NCBI GenBank assembly: GCA_025769875.1
Contig: JAGFNK010000092.1
Span: forward strand, 62,001 to 126,000
Direction: 5' to 3'
From: Russula earlei
Taxonomy: Eukaryota > Basidiomycota > Agaricomycetes > Russulales > Russulaceae
Length of the DNA stretch: 64,000 nucleotides
Both the position numbers and the translations under genes were made by a program. Shown piece after piece: positions 27,802-39,614 of the stretch. The number at the start of each line of letters is the position of its first letter. Position 1 is the first letter of the stretch. The notes beneath the pieces were generated by a model, which was not told where the DNA came from, did no database searches, and saw only the letters and a list, made by a program, of their open reading frames with translations.

Positions 27802-27934
27802 AGATGGATGGCGACAAACAAACAAACAAATAGACGGATCTGACGGACCGGGATGATATGTCACGTGCAATGCGTAAGATGCGGAGTTTAAATGTATCGG
27901 TCGCTGCCACTGACTCTCGGGATTGACTACCATC
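27802..27934. promoter_or_regulatory. 133-bp bidirectional promoter, ARP6/KIN17
   Basis: Two start codons face away from each other across 133 bp. The interval holds (caaa)n-like aacaaacaaacaaatag on the plus strand near 27815-27832 and a cacgtg-like tcacgtgc (about 27861-27868). The two genes must share regulatory DNA. Confidence 0.65.
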
Positions 27935-28901
27935 ATGCCGCGTGCTGAAGGTTCGTCCTCCCTCTTTTACTGAGCTTACCCTGATTGCGTCGTAGTCGGT
28001 ACACCGAAATGGGTCGCCAACAAAATGAAATCAAAGGGCCTGCAGCGCCTGCGGTGGTACTGCCAGGTCTGCCAAAAGCAGTGCCGTGACGAGAACGGGT
28101 TCAAGATGCACGTCTCCTCCGAGTCGCACTTGCGGCAGATGATCGTTGTCGGCGAGAATGCAGGGAGACACATCTCTGACTTTTCCGCGCAGTTCCAAAG
28201 CGAGTTTGTTCAGCTCCTCTCCCGTCGGTGCGTCTTGTACACCCCTTTGCGCTCGGGTTTTGATCCTTCTTGGAAGGTTTGGTACAAAGCGCGTCAAGGC
28301 CAACAATGTCTACCAGGAGTACATCCAAGACAAGCACCATCTGCACATGAACGCCACGCGCTGGGTGACTCTGACCGAGTTTATCAAGTATCTTGGCCGT
28401 TCAGGTTTCGCACACGTCGACGAGACAGACAAGGGGTGGTTTATCGCATGGATCGACCGCAGCCCGAAAGCTCTGGAGAAGCAGGAGGCGTCGCTCAAGA
28501 AGGAGCGGGCCACGATGAACGACGAGCAACGTGAGCGGTTGCTCATCGAAGAGCAAATAGAGCGGGCAGAGCGCGAAGCGCGCGACAAGGGAGAGGGCAC
28601 GTCCACGGCGGGCGCGACAGAAGAGGAAGGACAGGAGCGTAAGGAAGGATTGCAGCGCGAGGAGGGCGAGAAGAAGGTCGTCCTTTCATTCTCTGCAAGG
28701 CCCGTCGCCTCGTCGTCGTCGACGGATCCATCCGAGGGCATCAAACTCAATCCACTCAAGCCGGCCGCCAAACGAACCAATCCGCTAAAGCAGACACCGA
28801 CGACTTCAAGCGCAGGTGGGAAGCGTAAAGAGACGGCTCTGTCGGCTGCGGAGAAGCTGATTGCGGAGGATCAAGAGCGGAAGCGTCGGCGAGGTAGATA
28901 G
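27935..28901 (+). CDS. KIN17: KIN17-like DNA/RNA-binding protein
   Basis: KIN17 is a conserved nuclear zinc-finger protein linked to DNA replication/repair and mRNA processing. Three exons join exactly: 27935-27950, 27996-28227 and 28277-28901, giving 290 residues. A 16-base first exon encodes MPRAE. The protein then reads VGTPKWVANKMKSKGLQ, a C2H2 finger (C28, C31, H44, H50 in YCQVCQKQCRDENGFKMH) and the KIN17 winged-helix core (FGTKRVKANNVYQEYIQDK, then FIKYLGRSGFAHVDETDKGW and FIAWIDRSP). A charged coiled segment and a basic Lys/Arg-rich tail (KLIAEDQERKRRRGR) follow. It lacks the C-terminal KOW-like part of the animal protein, as is usual in fungi. Confidence 0.95.
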
Positions 28902-29493
28902 GTAGCCCATACTGTGCTTAACCTGAGCTTCAGACAGACCCCTCATTCAGACACATCGAATATCTCTCTCACTTTACCACCAAACTGCCTCAAACTTCTT
29001 ACATACATTCTATTAAGTATATTGAACATTTCTATGGTATTGTTTCCTTCATAAATGCTATCAATAATCCCATTGCACTGCACTGTTTTTGTGTCTTTGA
29101 CTTGCATTCCACCAAGGTCACTGCCCATGCCTGCCAAAAAGCACCATAGGCAGGGGGACCAGCATGCAGGCAACCCAGGTTATGAAGCTCACCTAAATGA
29201 AGTGCTGGGAATGAGGATGAGAAAGACATACATACTGCTGGCATCCACAGCATGATGCTCAATTTTGACACCCAAAATCTAACATTAATCCACAGTGATA
29301 GTTGATACACTTGAAATGACATCCAAGAATGGCAAGTGCAAGGTCACGTGAAAACCACGTGATGAAATTGTGTTGACGAGTATTTGTAACGTGCCAAGAG
29401 CAAGAGAGTCACGCCACGACAAGCCAAGCAAAGCCAAGGTCGAGTCGAGAGAGATGACGAGCGTCGTTTCCAGTTTGCCTTCCCCTCACCACC
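28902..29493. repeat. CpG-poor insertion upstream of the membrane-protein gene
   Basis: From about 28990 to 29345 the DNA loses CpG and gains TG/CA, like the left and right edges of the window. It ends with a copy (29310-29354) of the short repeat also found at 2773-2816. No full gene is visible. Genic composition resumes by about 29360, only about 130 bp before the next start codon. I read it as an old transposon fragment in an intergenic space. Confidence 0.6.
29310..29361. repeat. Dispersed repeat end, copy 2, with paired CACGTG sites
   Basis: This segment matches 2773-2816. Unlike copy 1, which reads tcacatg, this copy reads tcacgtg, making an E-box at 29345-29350. A second cacgtg follows at 29356-29361, one helical turn away. 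Both lie about 135-150 bp before the membrane-protein start codon. Confidence 0.65.
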
Positions 29494-31171
29494 ATGGGTT
29501 CGTCCGAACCCGTCGACGTCGTTCCCCTCGCTGACCCCACTTTCAGCGGTTACCCCACTAACCCATACCTCGACTACCGTCCCATCTTCGCCCGCTCTCT
29601 CCCTGTTCAGATCCTGCTCACAGGCATCACCCTCACCCTCGCCTCCATTCTCCTCATCCAGCTCGTCTTTTCCGCTCCTACCCATATCCGTATTGCACGC
29701 ACAAACTTTTACCTTCAACTGTTCGCCGCCCTCGCTCTGCTTGCCTGGGAGATTGCTTCTCTCGTTCTTATCCTCAACGCCGCCGTCGAGCGGAGCTACG
29801 AATGGCCTTTCATGCTCGATTATGTTGCCATCGATTTCCCCCCTCTCATCGACCCCCGCACCCACTCCGCCTGGTCAGACGGTGGCTTGGCCGCCTGGCT
29901 CTTCATGAACGCCGTAGTTTCCGTCCTCACCCAGGTATCTTATCTGCCCTGCTTCCGACTCCCTATGCGTAGTAATTTTTGTTTCCAAGATGACACACAT
30001 CCAGTTTCTCACGCTCATGTACCCCTCCCGCCTTGAGGCCTACCTCATCTTTATCCTCCTGGGCCCGCTCTCCATCATGGCCGCTCTCACTCAGTTTGCA
30101 CCCCTGCACCCAAACCTGTCTTTCATTTCTACCACCAGCGATGCGCGCAACGTTTGCAATGCCACCCTCATGATCCTTTTCACCATTTCCCTCTCCATCT
30201 GGGGCTTCATTGTCAATCGTAAACAGGCTTGGCGCACGGACGGCGGTACTGCAGCCTTCGGCGTCGGCGCCATACTCCTTGCCTTTGCCTCAACTGGCCT
30301 TACGATATTATACATCCCCTCGCAGAACCAGTTTGAATGGATTCCTGGCCTTACCAGTGCCATTGTACTCTGGCAAAGCTTCTTTGGTTGGTGGTGGTGG
30401 GTTGGTGCCGGTATGGGCATGGGCGAGGTTGACGTGTGGCTCAAGCGCGCGGAGAAGCGTCGAAAACGCCGAATTGCTCGTGAGGCGCGCATGAAAGAAC
30501 GAAATGGTCGCTTACGGGAGGCGTGGAATGCCATGACCCGCAGCTCTCGGACTTCTTCTTCCTCCACTGCCATGGAGAAGCCGCCCAGGACAAGCAACGG
30601 CAGCTCAGACTCTGATGCCTTCTCCCCTTTCTCAAAATTGGACGACACGCCAATGAAGGGCCAGCAAAGAGTAAACGAGAATGATGACCAAGGAAGCTCG
30701 TACTGGCCGTGGTCTATCGCCCGGAGTGCATATCGCCATGTCCGCAACGCTCACGTCACCGCTGCCCGCCGCAACGCCATCGAGCGCGCCGAGCACATAC
30801 GTGGGGTCTTTGGCGTCGACGGCTCCGTCACGAATGTACCCGCCACATCGGGTTGGGCTCTCGGTTCGTTCGGCATTCGTGAAAGGGAGGCTGCCGAGGC
30901 TGCGTTTGAGATGGAGGGCACGGGACAGCTGGTTTATCGGAGCCGGGGCGGAGCAAGGGAAGTGGCAGTGGAAGCAGGAATGAAACAGGACGGAGAGAGG
31001 GAGGATGAGCCATACGCAAGACCGAAGACATACGAGACGGGATATCCGCATGGACAACCACAGACTAAACAGACCGCAGCGGAGACGTACTCGTCGTCAT
31101 CGCTGTGGTGGTGGGGTCCACTGAGGCGATGGCGATTGCAAGATGCAACCGAATACTCGGAGCGCCACTGA
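29494..31171 (+). CDS. Multi-pass (about seven-helix) membrane protein, basic C-terminal tail
   Basis: I do not recognise a named family. Two exons, 29494-29934 and 29990-31171, join in frame to give 540 residues. The first 250 or so residues hold hydrophobic helices, including VQILLTGITLTLASILLIQL, LQLFAALALLAWEIASLVLI, LAAWLFMNAVVSVLTQ, YLIFILLGPLSIMAALTQF, LMILFTISLSIWGFIV and AFGVGAILLAFASTGLTILY, ending at SFFGWWWWVGAGMGMGEVDV. A very basic stretch follows (KRAEKRRKRRIAREARMKER), then a long polar tail with Ser runs. The architecture suggests a receptor-like or organelle membrane protein with a cytosolic tail; the function is not known. The start is the first ATG after a pyrimidine-rich leader (cttcccctcaccacc). 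Confidence 0.8.
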
Positions 31172-33138
31172 AACATCAAAAAGATTGCACCATCGCTTCA
31201 TTTGTGCCAATCGCTTTGATTCAAATCGCGGTATGAGACTGTTTATCCTGGGTCGCGCGATAATACCCAGGCGCAACCGATCCTCCTCCCACAGAGGCTC
31301 CCATTTTATACATGACGCCTTCACGCCATGTAGAACGCTGTGTTACTGTTGACCCTGGGATATGGCGACGTTGGCCACACTGGCACCAATCGCGACATAC
31401 GTACTTGACAGGTCTGTTGGCCCACTCGCTCCGCCGCATCGCATCATGGTATCTATTATTTGGGTCTGTCGGGTCACACAGAGTCCCTTGTCCCCTTCCT
31501 CATCTTAATCATATGTTTTCCAACAATCAGCATTTTCCCCTCGTACCATGTTCTTAACCATCACCTTCAGTTGTTGGAGTTGTTCCTCGATGAACTCCGA
31601 AGCAAACGGTTACCCCACCAAACATCCCGCTGCACATTGTGCGCGCCCTTCTACACTCTGCCTCTCCTCCCACTCCGCCTTTCTCCTACATCGACAGTCT
31701 TCTCCTTTGCTCGATGAGAAAGTCCCTCCTACGTCATCACACCCCTGCATCCGATTCTGATACCTATTTCTGACCTCACTCCGAAGATCCTACTTGAACA
31801 TGCTCCCATTACTTATGGATTGCCTTCTTGGTCAAAGGCCTACCCTTGCATGCCTAACCAGTCCCTCCCCGATGAACGACGTCTACGATAACTTTACATC
31901 GCAGTCAAAGCGACATCATTCTCGCATTTGCAGAGACGACCATCCCAGTCACCCAGATAAGTTTGAGAGTGTGTATAGAGCATTGAGATCGTTTTCGAAG
32001 AAACTTGGTGCTCGCTACCTCATCAATCTGAACCTTTCCTGACCTCCCAAGCTCGACACGACTCTTTTCATACTCCCCTCCTCGTTCTTCCTCTCGACTC
32101 TTCTGATATGACCTGAGGCTGGCTGTTGGCCCGACATCGCAAGCCTCGTGTCCCCATCCACCTGAAACGGCGAGACTGTCGTTGCTCTGATGTCACCACT
32201 GCCTCTATGGGCAGAATCTCCTGGAATGTAGCGTTGGACCCTGATCAACCGCCCGCTGCTCTGTGGATAACACACACCATCGATGCAGCGTGAGCCGGAC
32301 GGCCACGATTTGTAGGTCTAAGGTTGAAGACTCGACACGTCGATCTGCCGCCACTTGTCCGCTACGCCATTCGGATACAGTCAGCTTGCGTCCTGGGCAT
32401 CCCGCTCGTTTGTAGGGGGATGTGAGTTCGATGCGGGAATGGGTCATATCCTCTTCCAGAGGGTGGGCCATCATGCTACAGCAATCACCCTCCCGCCCTC
32501 GGCAATTTGAGAAATGCGTCTACCCGCGCAATCAACTTGTCGTGACCTCCCTTCCTCCGCTTTCCCATGCACTGTCGACTGACGAGCGACTGGTCCGAGA
32601 CCCGGCTAGCTGCATTAACCGGCAGCTTCCCATTTCCCCAATCAGGCGCGCTCCTCTAGCTCGTAAAATCCCTTCTCACTTATTATGTCCTTATGCCTTG
32701 TGTTGCGCTGCACTGTAACTCTCTCAATTACGATGCGTATTTCTCTATTCCTTTAACTAGCCCCTGCGTCCAAGTTGCCTCATCGCACTTTGCATTAACT
32801 TGCTTATTTATTCTGTGATCCTTACTCCGTTTACGTTCACCTGGACAAAAGGTCAGACTTCTTGCCGGACCTGTCCTGGCCGGCTCGAGGTTTGCCAAGG
32901 GGTCTCTAAAGCCTGATTCCGTACAACTTGGAGAGAGGCTCAGCATTCATATTATCTCACTCATCACCACTTGCCGCCTACCATCTTGTTTGCGTTGTAT
33001 AGAAGTTCACACGACACCTGTTCACAAACAAAGTGTCTTGGTTAAAATGTGACGGAGTCATGACTAGGCAATGTAATGGTGGACCCACCGCAATTGCCAT
33101 AGACGTTACTTTGCAAACAAAAAGGTGAACGTTCACTC
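31172..33138. other. About 2 kb without an assignable gene
   Basis: This lies between the membrane-protein stop and the DHHC stop. Short frames near 31543-32042 on the plus strand (for example DKFESVYRALRSFSKKLGA) read slightly protein-like, but they do not join and match no family I know. It may hold a decayed gene in addition to 3' UTRs. Confidence 0.4.
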
Positions 33139-34903
33139 CTAATCCGATTCCGCACTATCTTCTAACCGCACCAACTCGGCTGCGAGCTCGATGAGCACAT
33201 CGTTCGCGAGGGGATTCCGCGGAAATTGCGTGCCCGTGCCATGGCTGCACACGTAGATAGATTGACACAAAGAAAAAAAAAAAAAAAAAAAGAAAGAAAG
33301 AAAAAGAAAGCGCGCGAGTGCCAGGGTGTGATCAGCAACTTCTCACCGAATTGGAAAGGAAGAAAGAAGTACCAGCCTCCGCCCCACAACAGGGTGGCGA
33401 CCCACGCTCGCGAGCGGCGCCTCGGACCCATTCCGAACACTTGCGCGGCGTTGCGCCGCCAGCCGACGTCGTAGAGCCGCATGCGCGCGTGGGCGACGCG
33501 GACGGCGTGGCGCTGTGCGAACGCGAGTTGGTGCTCCAGCGGCGGACTTGAGAGGCGAGAGGGCGGGAGGGGCGGGAGGTGTCGTAGGATGTGAAAGGGC
33601 GAGATGTGCTCGATGGTCGTTTGGTTCGTGCTGGCCGTGCGAAGGGGGGAAAGTTAAGGGAGAGGAGGGGGAGGGCAGGAAGGACGAGGACGCACAGCAC
33701 GAGGTATATGTGGTAGCCGAGGAAGGAACCTATGACGAGGGTGAACGCGCATCCGGCGAAGGACAGCAGGAGCATGTGGACGGGCGTCGTTTCGTCCTGG
33801 GGACGGTTTCAAAGTCGCGTGTGCGTGTTGAAGGCAGGGGGGAGCTTTAGCGCTGCGACGACACGCGACGAGAGAGGGATGACGTACGATGGCCAGCGGA
33901 TGGCTAAACGCAAAGATGAGTCCGCGGATGCACACCACGGTGACGTAGGTGGTCAGGAGCGTGACCGAGGCGAGGAAGTGCAGGAAGGAAGGGTAGGTCC
34001 GGAAGCCCTGCAGCGCAGCCGTTAGCTCTCCACGCCTGCGCGCGGGGGGGGGGGGGGGAGGGTTCAAATCCTGTGATCGCAAGCACGAGAACGCACGATA
34101 CATTTCCCGCCCATCCAGGGACAGTGGTGATCTGCGAGGACAAAGACAAGCGTGAGTACATACGCCGGGGACACCGGGGACACCGGGCGGTGTATCCCAA
34201 CGCCCATGCTCACACACCCACACCCACGCGCAGAAGGCGGCGCGTGAGAAGATGGATGGCCCTCGAGAGCGCACGCACCCATTTTAAGCACGCAGCGCCC
34301 GCACTTGGAGCAGTGGTGCGTTCGGTCCGGCTTTGGCCTCCAGCAGATTCGGCACCACTTTCCCGGCTGCGTGTAGTCGTCGTCGTCCGGCGGTGCTGTG
34401 CCGAGCAGCGCGTCTTGGAGGCTGATGTCTCCATCGGGGCCACCGCCGTCGTCTCGATCGTCGGCGTGGGACGACTCCACCTCGGGTTTCACGTCTGGGA
34501 CCGGCCCTGGGTCGCGCGCCACGCAGACAATGAGCGAGCAGAAAGCGAGGAAGGAGAAGGCGTAGATGGTGAGGAGATGGACGATGAAGTAGTGGGTCGC
34601 GTGCAGGGTTAGATAGTGGTAGTTGAGGAGGACATATAGGATGGAAGGATGCGGTGCGAGGAGAAGTAGGACCAGGACTACGATCGGGTTCAGTCAGCTC
34701 GGCAGCCGTGAGCGGTGGAAAGGGAGGGGGGGAAATGCACGCGACTCACTGCACAATGGCACATGGTGGTACCAACGACGTGGATTTCCTGGAACCCCGT
34801 CGTCTGAATCCGAATTGTAGTCCTTGGTGTTTTGCCCTCGGATTGGAACCGCGGGCAGGCTACCTGGCGCGAAAGAGAGAAGCGGTAGGGGGCTCTCTGT
34901 CAT
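33139..34903 (-). CDS. DHHC-type palmitoyltransferase
   Basis: Transfers palmitate to cysteines of target proteins at Golgi, ER, vacuole or plasma membrane. The start at 34903 gives MTESPLPLLSFAPGSLPA. A cysteine-rich domain reads KWCRICWRPKPDRTHHCSKC, GRCVLKM, then across an intron the catalytic DHHCPWMGGKCI and RTYPSFLHFLASVTLLTTYV. Hydrophobic helices precede it (THYFIVHLLTIYAFSFLAF) and follow it (MLLLSFAGCAFTLVIGSFLG). The tail contains TTIEHISPF and YDVGWRRNAAQVFG, and the protein ends LVRLEDSAESD with its stop at 33139-33141. Introns carry an A-rich run near 33270-33290 and a G run of about 15 near 34047-34061. Which Pfa subfamily it belongs to is unclear. Confidence 0.88.
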
Positions 34904-35234
34904 GATAAGAAACTTGAAAGGTATACAAGTAACGCGCGTTGGTTCTAAACAAAAGGAGGGGCGGGCGACCGCCTGCGGCAGCGGCAGAGAGGGTGATAGG
35001 CAGACCGGGATCCCCTATTTGGGACCATCGCAGGTGGCGTTGACCATCTCTCGATTCTATCAACTCCCTTGGGAGGCGCCCACACACCCGCGCTCGTTCG
35101 CTTACACTCGATCACTGCTTTAATCTGAGGTGAACGACTCGCTCATGCACGATTACCAATCCCCGTGGTCTCCCGAATACACCCATTGACGGCCCCACAT
35201 CATTCTTGCACTCGCACAAATCGACTCCACTGCC
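34904..35234. promoter_or_regulatory. 331-bp shared upstream region, DHHC gene and small membrane-protein gene
   Basis: The two flanking genes are divergent, so this interval must hold both promoters. I see no sharp element beyond pyrimidine-rich stretches just before the plus-strand start. Confidence 0.5.
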
Positions 35235-36031
35235 ATGTCTTCCACGGCCACGAGTGCGAGCGCATCTCAACCGGACCCGACCCCGCCCCCTCCCCAAGAG
35301 GGGCCCAACACTGGGTTTAACAACACTCTCCCCTCCGTCTCCCTCACCTGTCTGTCCATCCGTTCGCATTCCCGTTTCCCCCCGAGAACTCACACAGCGA
35401 TGCATCCAATGTGCAGTGTACATCTTTTCCGGTCAGCCCCTTGCTCCATGGCCAAGGTACACCCAACGGGCTAACGCTCCCTAGTCATCCTTATTTTCTT
35501 CTTGATCATCCTTGGTGTACTCGTCTGGCGCACCATTCATCGGCGCCGACTGCGCAACGCTACCGCCGCGGCATTTGCTGCGGAGGCGTCCGGACCAGAA
35601 TCAAAACCGACGTTGTGGGAAACATACATCGGCCCGGCCAATGATGGGGGAAAGTGGTGGGAAGGGACCAAGGTACGTCCTCTCCATCGACGTGTGCGAA
35701 TATGCCCCGTACGCTGAACGGTGTTCTGCCGTCTCAGCCTGTATCAGTTGCGGTTGCAATGCCAGTTCATACGCGCACGCATGATGATGCAACACATCGG
35801 CATCGCAAGTCGCGACTGCGCTTCCCATTCCGCAACAGTGGCACTCTGTCCGAGCTTCCTCTGACTTCCCCTCCGCCGGAACCGCCGCCGCCGACGTCTG
35901 GACTGGCACAACTAACAGTGCTCATCTCAATGCCCACACCGGCTCAGGGGACGGCAAGACAGGACAAAGCAAGTCCGCCCGTGGTCGAGCTTGGCGTCAC
36001 CGAGGTCGCTTACACGGGCATTTCGTCATGA
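35235..36031 (+). CDS. Small single-pass membrane protein, unknown function
   Basis: I do not recognise a family. The start MSSTATSASASQPDPT opens a Ser/Pro-rich stretch. A strong transmembrane helix follows (ILIFFLIILGVLVW, about 35487-35530), then a basic juxtamembrane patch RTIHRRRLRNA and ETYIGPANDGGKWWEGTK. The last exon begins PVSVAVAMPVHTRTHDD and ends VTEVAYTGISS with a stop at 36029-36031. The join before the last exon (donor after EGTK, acceptor before PVSV) is clear. The intron before the membrane helix is not; its acceptor is the ccctag at about 35479-35484, but I could not fix the donor. The layout (short outside part, one helix, polar tail) is common in fungal sensor or adaptor proteins. 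Confidence 0.6.
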
Positions 36032-36551
36032 GTGGTCCGTTGTCGTAAGTTCCGCTAGTCACGGGGGGGCCTGATGTATCGATGCTCTCACGATTGTCGT
36101 AATGATGATTCCTGGTCGATTCCACCCCACTCGTTGATAAGCGGCGCATCGTTCCGAGTGATGGATTCTCAGATGCGCAGCAAACACATGTAGCAAGCGG
36201 CGGCCGACGACAGGCATCAGTAGCCAGTCATCCCTGCTCCTTGAACGGTACGATAGGAAGCCACTGTAGTACAAGGTGGGGTGGTGGCGCGGTAGGGACG
36301 GGGGTGTTCGAGGAACGTGAGCTGCAGGGCACGTCGCTCTATCACACGGTGGTGCTGCGTGTAAGCCGTGCGGCGTTGGAACCATTGCTGTGATGCAACA
36401 CACTTCGCAGTGTCATTCGAATGTAGAGCAGTTGAGTGAGTCATTGCCACTCAACACCCCTTCGTAGCGAGTCATCCGCCATTCGTAGCCGTCAGTATAA
36501 GATGGTGTCTCTACGAGTACTCTCCGGGCTCGGCTGGGTTGAACAAGCAAA
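36032..36551. other. 520-bp intergenic stretch
   Basis: No gene seen. It separates the small membrane-protein gene from the DUF2828 relic, both on the plus strand. Confidence 0.5.
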
Positions 36552-38728
36552 ATGTCGACGACTGCTGCTGCCTCCACATCTCAAGTCGTCACTCTCCCTC
36601 ACATCCCTGAGCTCTTCGATTCTGATTTTCTGGATGTCTTGCGCCCCCCTCGATCCCTCCCCGATACCCATCATCTTGCCGCTGCGCCAGTGCCCAAGAA
36701 CGCCTTCATGGACGCGCTAAAGTCCGTCGCCCATCACAAGCTCACCCAAAACGGAGCCCCGGCCTTCAGCTCTACACTTTCCGGGTACGCTGGACGCGTT
36801 TCAAGGGCTGTCGCCCCGCTCGCCTTCTCCAAAAATACACACTCTGCTTTCCACGGCGTGGGAGGAAGACTCCGCCCTCACATTTGCGGATCGTTTGGAA
36901 CACGCGGAGCATCCACGACGGGAAGGGTGACACCGAGCTCTTTTACAGGTACGCTCCCGAGTCCGACCCGTGCCTCTGCGTTTCCAGCCTGTTGACTTGT
37001 CACCACCCATACATTCAGGTGTTTCGGTTGGCTCTATGAGCACCACCCCCGCACAGCCATCGCGAACCTCTCCCAACTCGTTGCGCCTGTCTGCACGATC
37101 AAGTCTAAGCGTACCAAGATGCCGCACGGCTACTGGAAGGACCTCCTCAACATTCTAGCTCTATCCACGCTCGGTGAACTTGACGCACACCCAGCTCCGT
37201 TCTTGCACACTCCTCGGGGTCCCTTCCACCGTCGTCGGTCCCTCGGTCCCACCAAGATGATGGCCGCCGAGCGCAGCGCCGCGGCGACTCCAGAAGAGAC
37301 CCATGCTCTCCTTACGGCCAAGAACCAGAAAGCCAAAGCCGCCGCGCGAGACCGTCGCGTCAAGCTCGCGGCCGACGGCCATACCCTTCTGCTTGCCAAA
37401 CTAAACTCTCCGAGCCCCGCTTCCGCGCCCTCTACGTCGCCGTAGCGCGCCTCTTTGCGGGCGAGCTCGTCGAGCAGGCGGCGCTCATGCGCAAGGCAGA
37501 GGCCCTCCCAGACGACGACGACGACGGCGAGGAGCGGAGGCGAATCTAGCGCGAGGTGTCTCTGGTCGGAAAGTGGGCGCCCACGCCCACGCCCGCCGCG
37601 TCGCACGACAGGGTGACCAACATCTCCACGGCGCTTGGAATTCTTCTGCACCACGGCGGCGCCATGTCGTCCCTCTCCCGGAAGGTCGACACCTCGGTCG
37701 CGGTGTCCGCAGAGGACGCCCACGTGCTCCGCTCGTTCTGTCAGCGCTGGGTCCTCACGCCGCTCCGCGCCGCGGCTCGCGTCCCGGAACCGCTCATGGC
37801 CGCGGGTCGCTGGGGCGAGGTCTCAGTACAAGCTACGTGGCCTCCAAGTGCAGGCTCATCAACAACAGGCACTTCCTCAGGCACGACGCGGAGCGATTCG
37901 AAGCCTTCCTGGACGGCGTGGCGGAAGGCAAGGTCAAGATCTCCGGCGCGACGCTCCTCCCGCACGAGCTCCTCGCCAAGGTCCTCCGCCTGGGATGTCT
38001 GGCGTACCAGCCCTCGGCGGTGGACCCCCTGCAGTCGCGCGTCGCGAGGCGCGAGTCATCGACGCTCAATGGGACGCGATGATCGCGCGGCTGCGCAGCG
38101 CCGGCACGCTGGACGGCGGCCTCGCCATCTGCGACGTCTCTGGCTCCACGGGCAGCGTCTTCCGCGTCGGCCTGCACACGCAGCCCATCCTCCCGGCCGT
38201 GGCGCTCTCGCTGACGCTCGCGCAGCTCGCCAAGCCGCCCTTCGCGAACACCTTCGTCACCTTCTCGGCGGACCCCGAGATCGTCACGCTCCGAGAGGGC
38301 GCGGGGCTCGGCGCGAACGCGAGGCGAGGGCGATGGGCGAGAGCGGGTGGGGGATGGACACGGACCTGCACGCGGCGTTCGTGCGCCTGCTGCCACCGCT
38401 GGCGGTGCGGCGCCGCGTGCCGCGCGAGGAGATGATCAAGCGGCTCTTCGTGTTCTCGGAACCTCGCGGGCGAGCTCGGGACGGTGCCGGTCGAGGCGGA
38501 GCGGAAGGGCGTGGCGCTCACGAGCGGGTTCAGCCCCGCCATGATGAAGGCGTTCCTGGGCGAGGGAGGAGGCGGAGGAGGCGGTGCCGGATGACGGACA
38601 CGGTCGTGGTGGACGAGCGGGGCGAGGAGATCCAGCCGCCGCCACGGAAGCGGGAGATGACGCCGCTGTCGATCATGATGCGCGCGCTCGGGATGCAAAG
38701 CTACGACCATCTCGCGGTCATGGACTGA
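36552..38728 (+). pseudogene. DUF2828 (TROVE/vWA-like) gene, multiply broken
   Basis: Intact relatives are proteins with a TROVE-like part and a vWA-like part of unknown function. Family sequence can be followed along the locus, but only by changing frame. Pieces in order: MSTTAAASTSQVVTLPHIPE (36552), TLDAFQGLSPRSPSP, WNTRSIHDGKGDTELFYR, MPHGYWKDLLNILALSTLGE (37119), PRFRALYVAVARLFAGELVE, then an in-frame TAG at about 37547 just before VSLVGKWAPTPTPAASHDR. After that come YVASKCRLINNRHFLRHDA, VIDAQWDAMIARLRSAG with GGLAICDVSGSTGSVF, SGWGMDTDLHAAFVRLLPPL with EEMIKRLFVFS, and NLAGELGTVPVEAERKGVAL. The end is PLSIMMRALGMQSYDHLAVM. There are at least five frame changes, one internal stop, and the family stretch expected between FVFS and the NLAGELGTV segment is missing. 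The locus is very GC-rich. Confidence 0.85.
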
Positions 38729-39614
38729 GTGAGACATTGGGCAGGGGCGGGCTAATAACCAACTTTATGATCGCACGAAGCACGACACATTCGACATATC
38801 ATTTGTTGCAATCTTTTTGGCCACGGTCTGTGTACTTGTGCGGGTAGCTATACTGTAGCCCCTCTCAAGGGGATGCTCAAAGATCAGGTTTCTGTTTCTC
38901 CTCCTTCGTCTACGCGGGCCCTGGTGCCGTCCGTTGATAAAGTGTCTCTTTATGCCATGTCTGAGACGGCCTAAAAATCGCTATCACCAGTCTCAGTCCC
39001 TGATGGCGACTGGGTCTTTTGCCGCCACCAGTATAACACCGACGCATGTACATCGCCATCGGTAACATGAGCCGCAAGCCTGCCAGCGATGGTACATGGA
39101 TGGATGGAGGCACCTTCGGACAATTAATACTAGGGCCGTCCATCCCAAACAGCACATTCGCTCACATTAGACCGAGGTGGCGCCTTCAGGGCCCCGGAGT
39201 GACCAACTTATTGATAGTGATTTTAAAGTTGTCCGTCCGACGTGGTTGCAAAAGTGAGAAGTGGGCCTCAGGGGCTGAAGCATACGAGGTCTTCTCTCGG
39301 TCCTGGTCATAGGACCAACGTATGCTCCCTTGATGGATCAAGGGAGGATTACTGCTAGCAGACATCGTGCTACTTTAAAGCAGGCATCTCTCGGGACACC
39401 TCTACGGACGTAATGACCTCACCGTCGAAAGCGTTCAGTATCTGCTAAGCACGTTCGAGGGCTATGATGCCAAATATACATATGCGCTATGTGGACACTG
39501 TCCTCTTCGTTAAATATAGCTTCGTATGAAGAGAAACATAAAGGAGAGACAGTAATGAAAGCTATCGCCCGCGAGTAGACAGCCGGTCGAATTGGTATCA
39601 ACAGTGTTCATAGT
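38729..39614. other. About 890-bp intergenic stretch
   Basis: No gene seen. It lies between the DUF2828 relic and the AVL9 stop, so it should contain the AVL9 3' UTR at its right end. Confidence 0.5.

Noticed and set aside
36552..38728. Live DUF2828 gene with many introns
   Set aside because: Several frame changes occur within a few bases of each other, too short for introns, and a conserved internal block is missing.
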